A stretch of DNA of 64,000 nt, taken from assembly GCA_049487715.1 (NCBI GenBank), contig CP150549.1:930001-994000 (forward strand). Reading direction: 5' to 3'. Under the pieces are notes generated by a model, which saw only the letters and a list, made by a program, of their open reading frames with translations, was not told the DNA's origin and did no database searches. Source of the stretch: Pycnococcus provasolii. Its lineage: Eukaryota; Chlorophyta; Pseudoscourfieldiophyceae; Pseudoscourfieldiales. Each line of letters starts with the position of its first letter. Position 1 is the first letter of the stretch. Shown here piece after piece: positions 37,234-45,342 of this stretch. Both the position numbers and the translations under genes were made by a program.

Positions 37234-37950
37234 TTATTTGCGCCGAAAATGAGTATCAACTGCGCCGATGTATTCGCGCTGATCATTTTCGACTGTGGTA
37301 TATGTGAATACGAGGACCCAGCGTTGCATGAACTCTTCATCGTCAGCTCCGGCCGCTTCTGAGTCTGGTACCACAGCGTGAAAAGTTTCGCCACTCCTGA
37401 TGAGTACACCCTCGCCTACTTTGGGTCGGAGTATCTCTTTCTGATGTTCACCGCGCATGTACGCAAAGCTCACGCGTTTCCGGCCAGACTGCTTCACGGT
37501 GAAGATTGCTCGGTACTCTTCGGGGCCAAGAGAGTCGTAGTGCCAGCCGAAATGACTATTTTCGCCTTCATACTTCAATGCATATAGCTTACCAAAATAC
37601 CTCGGTGATATTCTGTGAAGTTGTTTTGCCGGCCGACCTTTCCATTCGTTTACCTTTGTCAAAACGCTGTCGTATAGTTGTTCAAGCAAAGCATGGTCAC
37701 TCTCAGACCAGTCTTGGTTTGTGATTCGACCACCTTCACTTGAGTAAAACACGCCAAGCGGTTTTGCGACCAACTTGTGAAGCCAGGTTGACTTATTGCA
37801 CGAATACTTCGAGATTACCTCAGCAACCTCTCCTTTTCTTGGCAATTCAAAAGGCAACACTTCGCAGTAGACCTGCTTGTGTGGCTGGAAAGAAAGAGTT
37901 CCGTTGAACATCTGGGAGTACGTTTTGATTTTATCGTAGAGGCCAAACAT
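37234..37950 (-). CDS. 2-oxoglutarate/Fe(II)-dependent oxygenase (prolyl-hydroxylase type)
   Basis: 238 aa, with no signal peptide and no membrane helix. Iron ligands are in the order expected of the 2OG-FeII_Oxy_3 family: H137 and D139 in HFGWHYDSLGPEEYRAIFTV, H191 in GEGVLIRSGETFHAVVPDSE, and a 2OG-binding basic residue, likely R210 in QRWVLVFTYT. YFGKLYALKYEGENSHFG is the strand leading into HxD. The substrate could be a protein proline or lysine, or a nucleic acid base; this cannot be told here. It is convergent with the polytopic membrane gene, with only 45 bases between stops. Confidence 0.8.
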   Translation of the reverse strand: MFGLYDKIKTYSQMFNGTLSFQPHKQVYCEVLPFELPRKGEVAEVISKYSCNKSTWLHKLVAKPLGVFYSSEGGRITNQDWSESDHALLEQLYDSVLTKVNEWKGRPAKQLHRISPRYFGKLYALKYEGENSHFGWHYDSLGPEEYRAIFTVKQSGRKRVSFAYMRGEHQKEILRPKVGEGVLIRSGETFHAVVPDSEAAGADDEEFMQRWVLVFTYTTVENDQREYIGAVDTHFRRK

Positions 37951-38130
37951 GACTCGTGACTGGTGATGATGGCGGATCCTTGATACTTGCAGTACTATCG
38001 TAGTCGTCTGTCTCGCGAAGGCCGGAGACGTGCGAGCTGACGCCGACGCACGTTGTGGGGCGATAATTAATCTTAACGGTAAAGTTTACTGATACTTTCG
38101 CGCCGGCCAAGATGGCGAGATGAACCGGCC

Positions 38131-38437
38131 AGTGGTGAGCTCACTCTTGTTGCAAGTTCGCGGATCCACCGTTCTGATCCGACGTTGCTTCACGTGGTCA
38201 AGAATACGGCCAGTGAATGGATTGAAGGTAGCCAGTGAGTGAGCTCCACTGTTGTTGCCAGTTCTTGTTGCAAGTTCGCGGCCGGTCTACCTGGCCGGTC
38301 TTATCCGACGTTGTTTCACGTGGTCAAGACTCAAGAATACGGCCAGGGAAGGTTGTTGCCAGTTCTTGCAAGTGAGCTCTCATTATTGGCCTCCTGTGCT
38401 CTTGTAAGGTCACAGAGGTGGTCAAGAATACGGCCAA
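38131..38437. repeat. Degenerate three-copy repeat upstream of the NAP1-like gene
   Basis: Three imperfect units share GTGAGCTC, GTTGCAAGTTCGCGG and CACGTGGTCAAGAATACGGC phrases, at about 38131-38213, 38234-38345 and 38370-38437. The second has a short internal duplication (TCAAGACTCAAGAATACGG). Confidence 0.8.
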
Positions 38438-38565
38438 GCACCTGGATTTGCCACATGAGCACGAGGAGTATGGGGATATGTTTTCGCTCGGCAAAAGAAA
38501 GTCAAGTCGTTTCTTTCAATACTGTAGTCCGCCATTCTTCTCCACATGAACATGAACATGAACTG

Positions 38566-41500
38566 ATGAACATGAACATGAACATGGCCCGTTCTCCGAT
38601 GTTGAATCACATGTCATCTCCATTTCAGCCCTCCATTTTGTCTCAAGAACTGGAGGAGTCACCCCCTGGAGAGGCTCTTATAGGTTCTTTGGACGCGTTC
38701 TGGGCGGGATCCCCAGCGTCCACGTCAGAATCTCCTCCTTATTCAAATCAGCCTGCGCCTCATCCTCATTCTCATTCTCGTGCCCGTGCTCAAATGGCGG
38801 ACCGATGTTTAATCTTAACACGCGCGGGATACTCGATACTTGCTCGCCTTAACAAATTAGAAAGGCAAGGACCGCGTGCACTTCCCACCTCATCCGCACT
38901 TCGTAACGCACTCGTCGCGGCGTTTCCCGAAGATCCGAAACACACATGCGAACATTTGCCGTTCGACGCCATTGACGCGGACGGGTACAGGGAATGGTAC
39001 AGCACAGTTGACGCCAAGGCGTTCAACCAGCTCAGCGCGGACGTTGCCACACTCGAGGACGCCGCGGCGTTCCACGAACACGCAACAGCTCTCCTGCGAG
39101 AAGCGGCTGAAGCGCTCACGCCCGCGGAAGTTGACGCAGCCAGACATCCGGCGCTGCTCGCGGTGCTCGCGGACGTCGTCGCGCTCGTCGTGCGCGTCGC
39201 TGTCGCCGCAGACGCCGTGCCACGCCTTCTCATCATTCAGGCGCACGGAGTTCTCGAGTGCGGGCGATTTCAGACGGCGGCACGAAGCGCGAGTCAGCGT
39301 GCCGCCCTCAGCAACTTCGTTGCAGCTTTTTCGCCGCCGATCCCGCGTGTGCAGCTCGACCTCGCACCAGCCACGCTGCTTGTCGCGGCGCTGCTCGAGG
39401 CGGAGCCCGCATCCGCGAGCGCCTACCTCGCGCGTGCAGACCCGGCTCAGATAGCATACGTCTTCGAGCCGCCGCTGCCAGGAGCGCCGACTCTTTTCGG
39501 CCGTGGCACGGATGACGTTGCTGCGGCACAGGACACAGAGAGACGAATCACGGCGCTCTCGCGTCTCGCGGATGCACACGAGAATGAGGCGCGTGTCGTG
39601 TGCGGTGTGCTCGCATGTCCCTACGCCTTGGCAGCAGCACCGCCGGCAGGAATGCTCGTGACTGCGCTGCGGGAAATTCTGTCATCCACACGCTCCTTCG
39701 ACCTGCACGCGGATGGCGCGCCTGCTGACTTGCACGCCATGCTGCTCACAGATGTCGTCGGAAATATGGATGCACTGCGCACGGGCACCCCCCTGGGGAA
39801 TGCACTCGACGCGCTTGGCGTGTCCGTCGCGTCCGTCTCGAGCTGTGCAAAAACATGGAGGGAACTCATACCTAGGCTGCACGACACGGCGCAGTCGGAT
39901 TGCATCGAGCGCCGGAAGATGCGAGGCGTGGTGACAAAGCACGCGCTCGAATCCATCGCTCGCGAGCTGCGCGACGTCGTTACGCTCACCTCGAGGGAAG
40001 AGCATGGCAAATGGATTCTAGATCGATGGCTCACGGCGCTTGCCGCACTGCGCATGCACGGAGGCGAGGTCACGTGGGCGCTCCGTCACGCGCGATTCTG
40101 CAAGGACGATGCGCAGGCCACTGCTTACGCCGCAGCCGCGGTGAGCGGGCTGTCGGCGCACCACACGGCATACGCCTCGGCTCGTGCGGCATGCGCACGC
40201 GCGGCTGTGGCCGCGAGCCGTGCTCTCTCACATGCGCTGAACGCACACCTGAAGCCACCTCTGGATCGCCTGAGCGCGGACGCGCCACCCGGTGAGGATG
40301 CAAAGGCACTCGTGCGCTCGCTCGTCGAGGTGCGTGAGGGTGCTGCAATCGCCGCGGCTGACGCGTACGCGGCACTTTCAGCACAACCTCAGGAGCCTCC
40401 GCCAGATATCGGCCGATTTAGGCTTGGCATGCTTCGCGCGAGCGTTGCCATGTGTGATAGGATGGCGTCAGCTCGAGCTGGACTGCTCGACACGATCGCG
40501 CTCACTGGTCCGGGAGGACTCGAGCGCCCGGGTCGCGTACACGGGACATTCGCGGTTGGAAATTCGGTCATCGGCGCGCTCAGTCGGATATTCGGGCATC
40601 TCAGCCATGCGGTGGATCGCGCAGGTGCCTGGCTGGATGAGCATGCAAGGCTCGACGCGACGTTCGCGTACATCGATGATGCCGCTCGACTTGCCACGAG
40701 CTTGGCAAAGGATCCGCGCGAGCCGAGCGCCGCTCGCGTGCAAGGCATCGTGCCAGCCCTGGCATTCGTGTGTGCCAGTGCCGTGAATGCGTCACCACCC
40801 GCAGCAAAGCCAGCCATGCACAGAGCGGCGGACGCTGCGCTCAGCGCATCGCTCAAGATGCTTGCAGCCGCGACTGGCGTGCTTATGGAACGAATCGTTA
40901 TAGCACCATGCGGACCATATGCGCTTGAGACTGCTATAATGCGCCACGCGATATCCGCCACGGCACAATTCCAGCGCGACACCGCAGGCAGCCCCGGGCG
41001 GCGCCGAAGCTCGATCAGCCCGCTCGCGGGTGCCACCTCGGCTCTTTCGACGCCATCGCCGCCCGTCAATCCCACGCGTCGACGACGCAGCAGCTCGATA
41101 TCAGGAGCTGTAAGCGCCGTTAAGCTGATGCAGAAATCGCCACCCCTACCAGGCGTTCCTGGTTCGGAGAGCGAATTTAACGACGCCAATCGCGCGGCAC
41201 TTGCTCCCATGCAATCTGCCGCCGAACGGCTCGCCGCTCTACTAGCAGACTTCGACGATGAAGCTACCGAGGTACACGCGGCGGCAGTGTTGAATTGCGA
41301 TGGAACCGCAGCGCCGCGCGACTTGGTCGTTGGCGCGCTTGCCGAGGCCTTTCGCTCGTACTTTCGAAGGAGCGCCGCGTCTCCAGCACCTGAGGACGGC
41401 GCAACTGGCATTAATGCAGGATGCGTGCGAGGTCCGGAAGGACTTATGCGTTCAGTGGAAGCCGCAACGAATGTGCTTGCGAATGTTCAGCCGCATGCAC

Positions 41501-42852
41501 CGCGAATCGATCTTGCCAAGCGCGTGGTGCGCGACACGCTGGATGCGGAGGCCAAGGACGACACGAAGGTTGGTGGCACGGTGCTCACGTGGTACGCTGA
41601 ATTTTACGATCGCTACGTGGTTTGCGATGTCGGCGGTTGTTCTGCGAGCCATGATCCGAACAATTGTCAATTTGCCACGGGCTCGGATGCGCGTGCACGA
41701 CTCGGCGGCAACGTACCGCTGCTAGAGGAGTACACATCCCCGGCAGCTCTTGCCGCGCTCGCGAAAATGCTAGGTCCAGTCGGAGTTGGCAATCTCGACG
41801 CGCGTTTCTCGCAGCGCATGTGCGACGCCTTTGTGGCGATGGACAATCTCGTCCGTCAGAATGCTCCCGCCCTCGCTGAGCTCGCAGCTGCTGCGGAGGA
41901 ATTCAACCAGGAACGCGCGGCTGGTGCATTGAAGCTCCTTGGTGAGGACGTCGTGATTGCGGCACATGCACACCTCGTCGCGTTTGGGCGCACTCTCGCG
42001 CTTCGTGGCCTTTGGCGCGCCGCGGCTGGGGAGGTGCGCGCCTCCGAATCGGCGATGCCCGGAGGCAATGATGCTTCAGCCCCGGAGGTGCTAGCGCACG
42101 CCTTCCTCGCGAGCGAGTTCGACCCAAATCAGCAGATGACGGGTGCCGACGCGAACGTGTCCAAAACGGAGGCGAGCAAGATGGCCGTGCGAATGGAGGC
42201 TCAGCAGGTTGGCATAGGCGATGCCAACGCCTTGCCGACGGTACCGCGAGGTGTCACTGGCTTGCTTGCCGCGGCAGCGTCTGGTGGACAGGGTCCGCGT
42301 GCACCCGATGCAAGCTCATTTGGACGGTACCTTGCCGCGAATGTCGACGCAAGAGCTGAGGAGCGCGCGAGTTTATTTCCCGCGCTGCTCGCGTCAACCT
42401 TTGGCGATTCTGAGGCCTGGACGGAAACGCGCTTTGATGCCACAAAGGGCGGATTCCCGTTATCGACGCACCTAATTGCGGATGCTTCTGTGCACATCAT
42501 CCGTGGACTCTCTGATGCGTTTTGCAAAGGGCGTCGAGCCGCGGCTGCGGTGCACATCGGCGCTTACGTGCAGAGTCAAGTCACCATGGCTGGTCTGCTT
42601 TCGCTTGCGCAGGCGGGTCGTGACAGAACGGGAATGCTACGTCCATATCCGGATGATGCCGGGTACCGAGCTCGTGTGCTGGTACTCGATCGTATGCGAA
42701 TGCTCCTTTCGCCTGACGAGCAAGAGGTGGATGGCTGCGTCGATGCTTTTGAGGGATTCGCACCATCCGCGCTTGTAAGGAGTGCTTACGAGTCGATGCT
42801 GGAAGGTGCACCACCAGGGTTGGAGATACCTCCACCGCCAGACTGCGACTAA
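38566..42852 (+). CDS. NAP1/NCKAP1 (HEM-family)-like SCAR/WAVE complex subunit
   Basis: Proposed subunit of the SCAR/WAVE regulatory complex that activates Arp2/3 actin nucleation. 1428 aa from the ATG at 38566 (MNMNMNMARSP); the frame upstream starts at a GTG within repeats. It is an all-helical Ala-rich protein with no low-complexity core. Points matching plant NAP1: an N-terminal LTRAGYSILARLNKLE, then an FP-xxxx block; RLLIIQAHGVL; PPIPRVQLDL; and NEARVVCGVLACPYALAAAP followed by VTALREIL. There is also a helix block RRKMRGVVTKHALESIARE with WLTALAALRMHGGEVTWALRHARF, where plant NAP1 has a similar EVLWYFQH ending. The C-terminal FPALLASTFGDSEAWTET region is compatible. The assignment rests on motif order by eye. 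Confidence 0.6.
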   Translation: MNMNMNMARSPMLNHMSSPFQPSILSQELEESPPGEALIGSLDAFWAGSPASTSESPPYSNQPAPHPHSHSRARAQMADRCLILTRAGYSILARLNKLERQGPRALPTSSALRNALVAAFPEDPKHTCEHLPFDAIDADGYREWYSTVDAKAFNQLSADVATLEDAAAFHEHATALLREAAEALTPAEVDAARHPALLAVLADVVALVVRVAVAADAVPRLLIIQAHGVLECGRFQTAARSASQRAALSNFVAAFSPPIPRVQLDLAPATLLVAALLEAEPASASAYLARADPAQIAYVFEPPLPGAPTLFGRGTDDVAAAQDTERRITALSRLADAHENEARVVCGVLACPYALAAAPPAGMLVTALREILSSTRSFDLHADGAPADLHAMLLTDVVGNMDALRTGTPLGNALDALGVSVASVSSCAKTWRELIPRLHDTAQSDCIERRKMRGVVTKHALESIARELRDVVTLTSREEHGKWILDRWLTALAALRMHGGEVTWALRHARFCKDDAQATAYAAAAVSGLSAHHTAYASARAACARAAVAASRALSHALNAHLKPPLDRLSADAPPGEDAKALVRSLVEVREGAAIAAADAYAALSAQPQEPPPDIGRFRLGMLRASVAMCDRMASARAGLLDTIALTGPGGLERPGRVHGTFAVGNSVIGALSRIFGHLSHAVDRAGAWLDEHARLDATFAYIDDAARLATSLAKDPREPSAARVQGIVPALAFVCASAVNASPPAAKPAMHRAADAALSASLKMLAAATGVLMERIVIAPCGPYALETAIMRHAISATAQFQRDTAGSPGRRRSSISPLAGATSALSTPSPPVNPTRRRRSSSISGAVSAVKLMQKSPPLPGVPGSESEFNDANRAALAPMQSAAERLAALLADFDDEATEVHAAAVLNCDGTAAPRDLVVGALAEAFRSYFRRSAASPAPEDGATGINAGCVRGPEGLMRSVEAATNVLANVQPHAPRIDLAKRVVRDTLDAEAKDDTKVGGTVLTWYAEFYDRYVVCDVGGCSASHDPNNCQFATGSDARARLGGNVPLLEEYTSPAALAALAKMLGPVGVGNLDARFSQRMCDAFVAMDNLVRQNAPALAELAAAAEEFNQERAAGALKLLGEDVVIAAHAHLVAFGRTLALRGLWRAAAGEVRASESAMPGGNDASAPEVLAHAFLASEFDPNQQMTGADANVSKTEASKMAVRMEAQQVGIGDANALPTVPRGVTGLLAAAASGGQGPRAPDASSFGRYLAANVDARAEERASLFPALLASTFGDSEAWTETRFDATKGGFPLSTHLIADASVHIIRGLSDAFCKGRRAAAAVHIGAYVQSQVTMAGLLSLAQAGRDRTGMLRPYPDDAGYRARVLVLDRMRMLLSPDEQEVDGCVDAFEGFAPSALVRSAYESMLEGAPPGLEIPPPPDCD

Positions 42853-42883
42853 TTCTGTGATTGCTCATTTAATAAAAATTGAT

Positions 42884-42940
42884 TGTACTTTACTTCGTCC
42901 AACGGTCGTCCATTCACTGGTGCCATTCAGCAGCGCGTTT
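42884..42940 (+). repeat. Dispersed 3'-flank element, copy 2
   Basis: Counterpart of 861-947: TGTACTTTACTTCGTCC, CGGTCGTCCATTCA, TGGTGCCATTCA and GCGCGTTTGT in the same order, starting 32 bases after the NAP1-like stop. Confidence 0.6.
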
Positions 42941-42962
42941 GTACAAATATTTCATCATAATA

Positions 42963-44372
42963 CTACATATGTTGGCCGTGAAGTATCAGCATCGCGCAAA
43001 TCGACCCGGCATATCCAATCGCGACCGCCCAGCTCCACTTCAGGTGGCTCCGGAACGTGTAGGTTCCTCTTGCCTGTCCCATCAGACCAACGCCGGCGGC
43101 GCTGCCCAGGCTAAGCATCGATCCACCTACGCCCGCCGTTAGCGTCAGCAGCAGCCAACCAGCACGGTTCATCGGAGGCTCAGCCTCGAGAACGGCGAAA
43201 ACAACGGGAATGTTGTCGACGATCGCGCTGAGAAATCCAACTCCCACATTCGCCGTCGTAGGACCGAACCCGCCATATCCCCAGCGGGATGCCATTTCGA
43301 GAAATCCGCAGGCGCCAAGTCCGCCAACGCCGAGAATCACCCCATAGAAGAACAGCAGTGTATCCCACTCGATGGATGCGAGTCGCTTGAACGTGTCAAG
43401 CGCGTTGGCCAGTTTCTCCTTCGAATCGTCCACTGGCTTGCCGTTGCCGGTACTTTTCCCACTTGCGAGAGCTGCGAAGTAACCGTACAGCTGCAGAAGG
43501 CCTAGGCCGCTCATCATGCCGATGACGGGTGGCAGATGGAGGTAGGCATGAAACCAAACGGTGATGGATATGGTAAACGCGAAGAGTCCGCACACGACGT
43601 AGATCGCCTGGCGCACGGCGGCGCTCGGCTTGCCGCCGCCACCAAAGGTGGGCACGCGAAGGCCGTCGTCAGAGCCGGAGTGGCAGCTCGCAGAGTGTCC
43701 GTCGGCGACAGCGTAGTATGACAGGATGAATGCGGGAATGAGCCAGTTGATGAGCGCGGGCACAATGAGCTCCATGAAGTCGACCATGTTCAGCTTACCC
43801 TTCTGCCAAATCATGAGCGTTGTGATGTCCCCAAACGGGCTGAACACACCGCCGGCATTGCTCGCGACGACGATGTTAACGCAGCTCACACTGATGAATC
43901 GCTCGTTGCCTTGACCCACGGCGCCTGCGACGGCGCCCATGAGCAGGGCGGCGGTGAGATTATCCGCCACAGGACTTAGCACGAACGTGAGTCCACCGGT
44001 GATCCAGAACATAGCGCGAAGGCCGTACCCACGATCCATCAAATAGTTGCGCAGCCACTCGAACGCGCCTAGCGCCTCGAGCGTTGCGACGTACGTCATG
44101 GCCGCGACAAGGAAAAGGAAGATCTCTCCAAACTCGAGCAGGTTGTGCCGCACGGCGGCAGCAACGGACGCGTTGGTGTGGCGGTACTGCGTGGCGATGG
44201 TGACCCAGATGAAGCCGCTGGAAATGCACACGGGGATACACTTGCGGAAGGCGTGTCCCAGCACATCCTCCATCAACGCGAGCAAGTACGCGACGACGAA
44301 GAGGGCGAGAGCGCAGGCACCGCTGTACGTCTCCGTGAGGTCCGGCCGCTCGGCGTGAGGGTCGACGCACAT
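42963..44372 (-). CDS. NhaD-type Na+/H+ antiporter (5' end unresolved)
   Basis: Exchanges Na+ for H+; plant homologues sit in the plastid envelope. About 469 aa from the internal ATG at 44372. The same frame continues eight or more codons past a GTG at 44411 before a stop at 44436-44438, so an upstream exon is likely. Seen: ALALFVVAYLLALMEDVLGH, NLLEFGEIFLFLVAAMTYVA, the conserved VLSPVADNLTAALLMGAV (DNLTAA), CVNIVVASNAGGVFSPFGDI (NAGGxxSPxGD) with TTLMIWQKGK, and a repeated half with LLFFYGVILGVGGL and FLSAIVDNIPVVFAV (DNIP). These inverted-repeat DN motifs are the NhaD hallmark. About 12 to 13 helices. Convergent with the NAP1-like gene with 110 bases between stops. Confidence 0.88.
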   Translation of the reverse strand: MCVDPHAERPDLTETYSGACALALFVVAYLLALMEDVLGHAFRKCIPVCISSGFIWVTIATQYRHTNASVAAAVRHNLLEFGEIFLFLVAAMTYVATLEALGAFEWLRNYLMDRGYGLRAMFWITGGLTFVLSPVADNLTAALLMGAVAGAVGQGNERFISVSCVNIVVASNAGGVFSPFGDITTLMIWQKGKLNMVDFMELIVPALINWLIPAFILSYYAVADGHSASCHSGSDDGLRVPTFGGGGKPSAAVRQAIYVVCGLFAFTISITVWFHAYLHLPPVIGMMSGLGLLQLYGYFAALASGKSTGNGKPVDDSKEKLANALDTFKRLASIEWDTLLFFYGVILGVGGLGACGFLEMASRWGYGGFGPTTANVGVGFLSAIVDNIPVVFAVLEAEPPMNRAGWLLLTLTAGVGGSMLSLGSAAGVGLMGQARGTYTFRSHLKWSWAVAIGYAGSICAMLILHGQHM

Positions 44373-44411
44373 GGGGTCACCGCTGTTGAGTCCATCCTCG
44401 CAGTGCTGCAC

Positions 44412-44850
44412 CTCGTTGCGAGGAAGGTTGCGGTACTAAGGTAGTACGATAGTAGCAGTAGTAGTAGTTGTAGTTGTTGTTTCAAGGTGGTGTGGGCGGG
44501 ATGTGTATTGTATTGCGCGTGAGTGAGTGAGTACGAAGTGCACGTTGTGGTGATGAAAGTTCTTGAAAACACGTTGCTTCGTACCCTGCAAGTTTATTTG
44601 ATGCGTGTGTTTGAGTTGTATGGATGTGTGAGTACTTGCCTTAAAAAAGATGCATATGTTTGAAGTAAAATGAAAGCAACGCACTTGTCTCTCATTTCCT
44701 CCGTCTCAGTGGATGCGGCTGAAATTCCGGACGAAACACCACCACCCATGAGGACGTCATGAGCACCCCTGGAGTACGACGCGTGTGAATCCGGCCCACG
44801 CATTTCTCTTGCCTGAATGTGTTCCCCAGAAGAATGACCTATAGGGATTC
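44412..44850. other. Region between NhaD gene and possible upstream exon
   Basis: AT-richer sequence with CTACTACTAC and TGTTGTTG microsatellites near 44450-44480. A minus-strand acceptor-like ...CCTTAG at about 44438-44444 could join an upstream exon to the NhaD frame. Nothing else recognised. Confidence 0.4.
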
Positions 44851-44867
44851 CTAGAGGGACGGACCAC

Positions 44868-44901
<34 letters not shown>

Positions 44902-45138
44902 TCCTCCTCCAAGCGTTTCCTCAGGGATGATTCCCAAAGACGCAGATGCAGATGCAGACGCAGAAGCAGAGGTAGGAGCATACGCCAAGAAAAGCACGAG
45001 CACGAGCAAGATCACGCCACGTGTTACAACTCTTCCAACAACTCCAACAACTCCTCCTCGAGAGGCCAGAGAAAGTGAGGCGTTGTTTGCATCACCACCA
45101 CCGGGAGAACGCATCCAGGGAGGCGCCATCGGTCCCAT
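44851..45138 (-). CDS. Small Ala/Ser-rich frame with one membrane or signal helix; possible first exon of NhaD
   Basis: 95 codons from the ATG at 45138. Contains a hydrophobic core (VVTRGVILLVLVLFLAYAPT), then (Ser-Ala)n encoded by GCATCT/GCGTCT repeats, and a poly-Ala tail from a (CAG)n tract at 44871-44901. It lies on the same strand immediately upstream of the NhaD gene, whose own 5' end is open, so it might supply the signal or transit part through an unplaced intron. It could equally be a chance frame over microsatellites. No donor with a good GTAAGT consensus was located. Confidence 0.25.
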
Positions 45139-45325
45139 CAGTCGCCAACTTCGACGAGATTCGAGCTTGGAGTTTGATGGACGGCGTTGGGGACCGTAGT
45201 TTAAGGGACGGCTCCGGAAGGACGGGCGGGGGGCCTCACCCTGAGGCCTCACCCTGAATTCTCCCCTCCGAATCGACTTTGAGGCAACGGTGGTTCCCCA
45301 TGGTCTGTACGAATTTTGCTCTGCT

Positions 45326-45330
45326 TTACA
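45326..45330 (-). terminator. TGTAA polyadenylation signal of the TIR-like receptor
   Basis: TTACA on the plus strand, 12 bases beyond the minus-strand stop. Confidence 0.55.
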
Positions 45331-45342
45331 ATTTCAGGGAAG

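Noticed and set aside
40389-41411. 340-codon minus-strand frame
   Set aside because: Antisense to the NAP1-like gene, Ser/Ala-rich, no motif.
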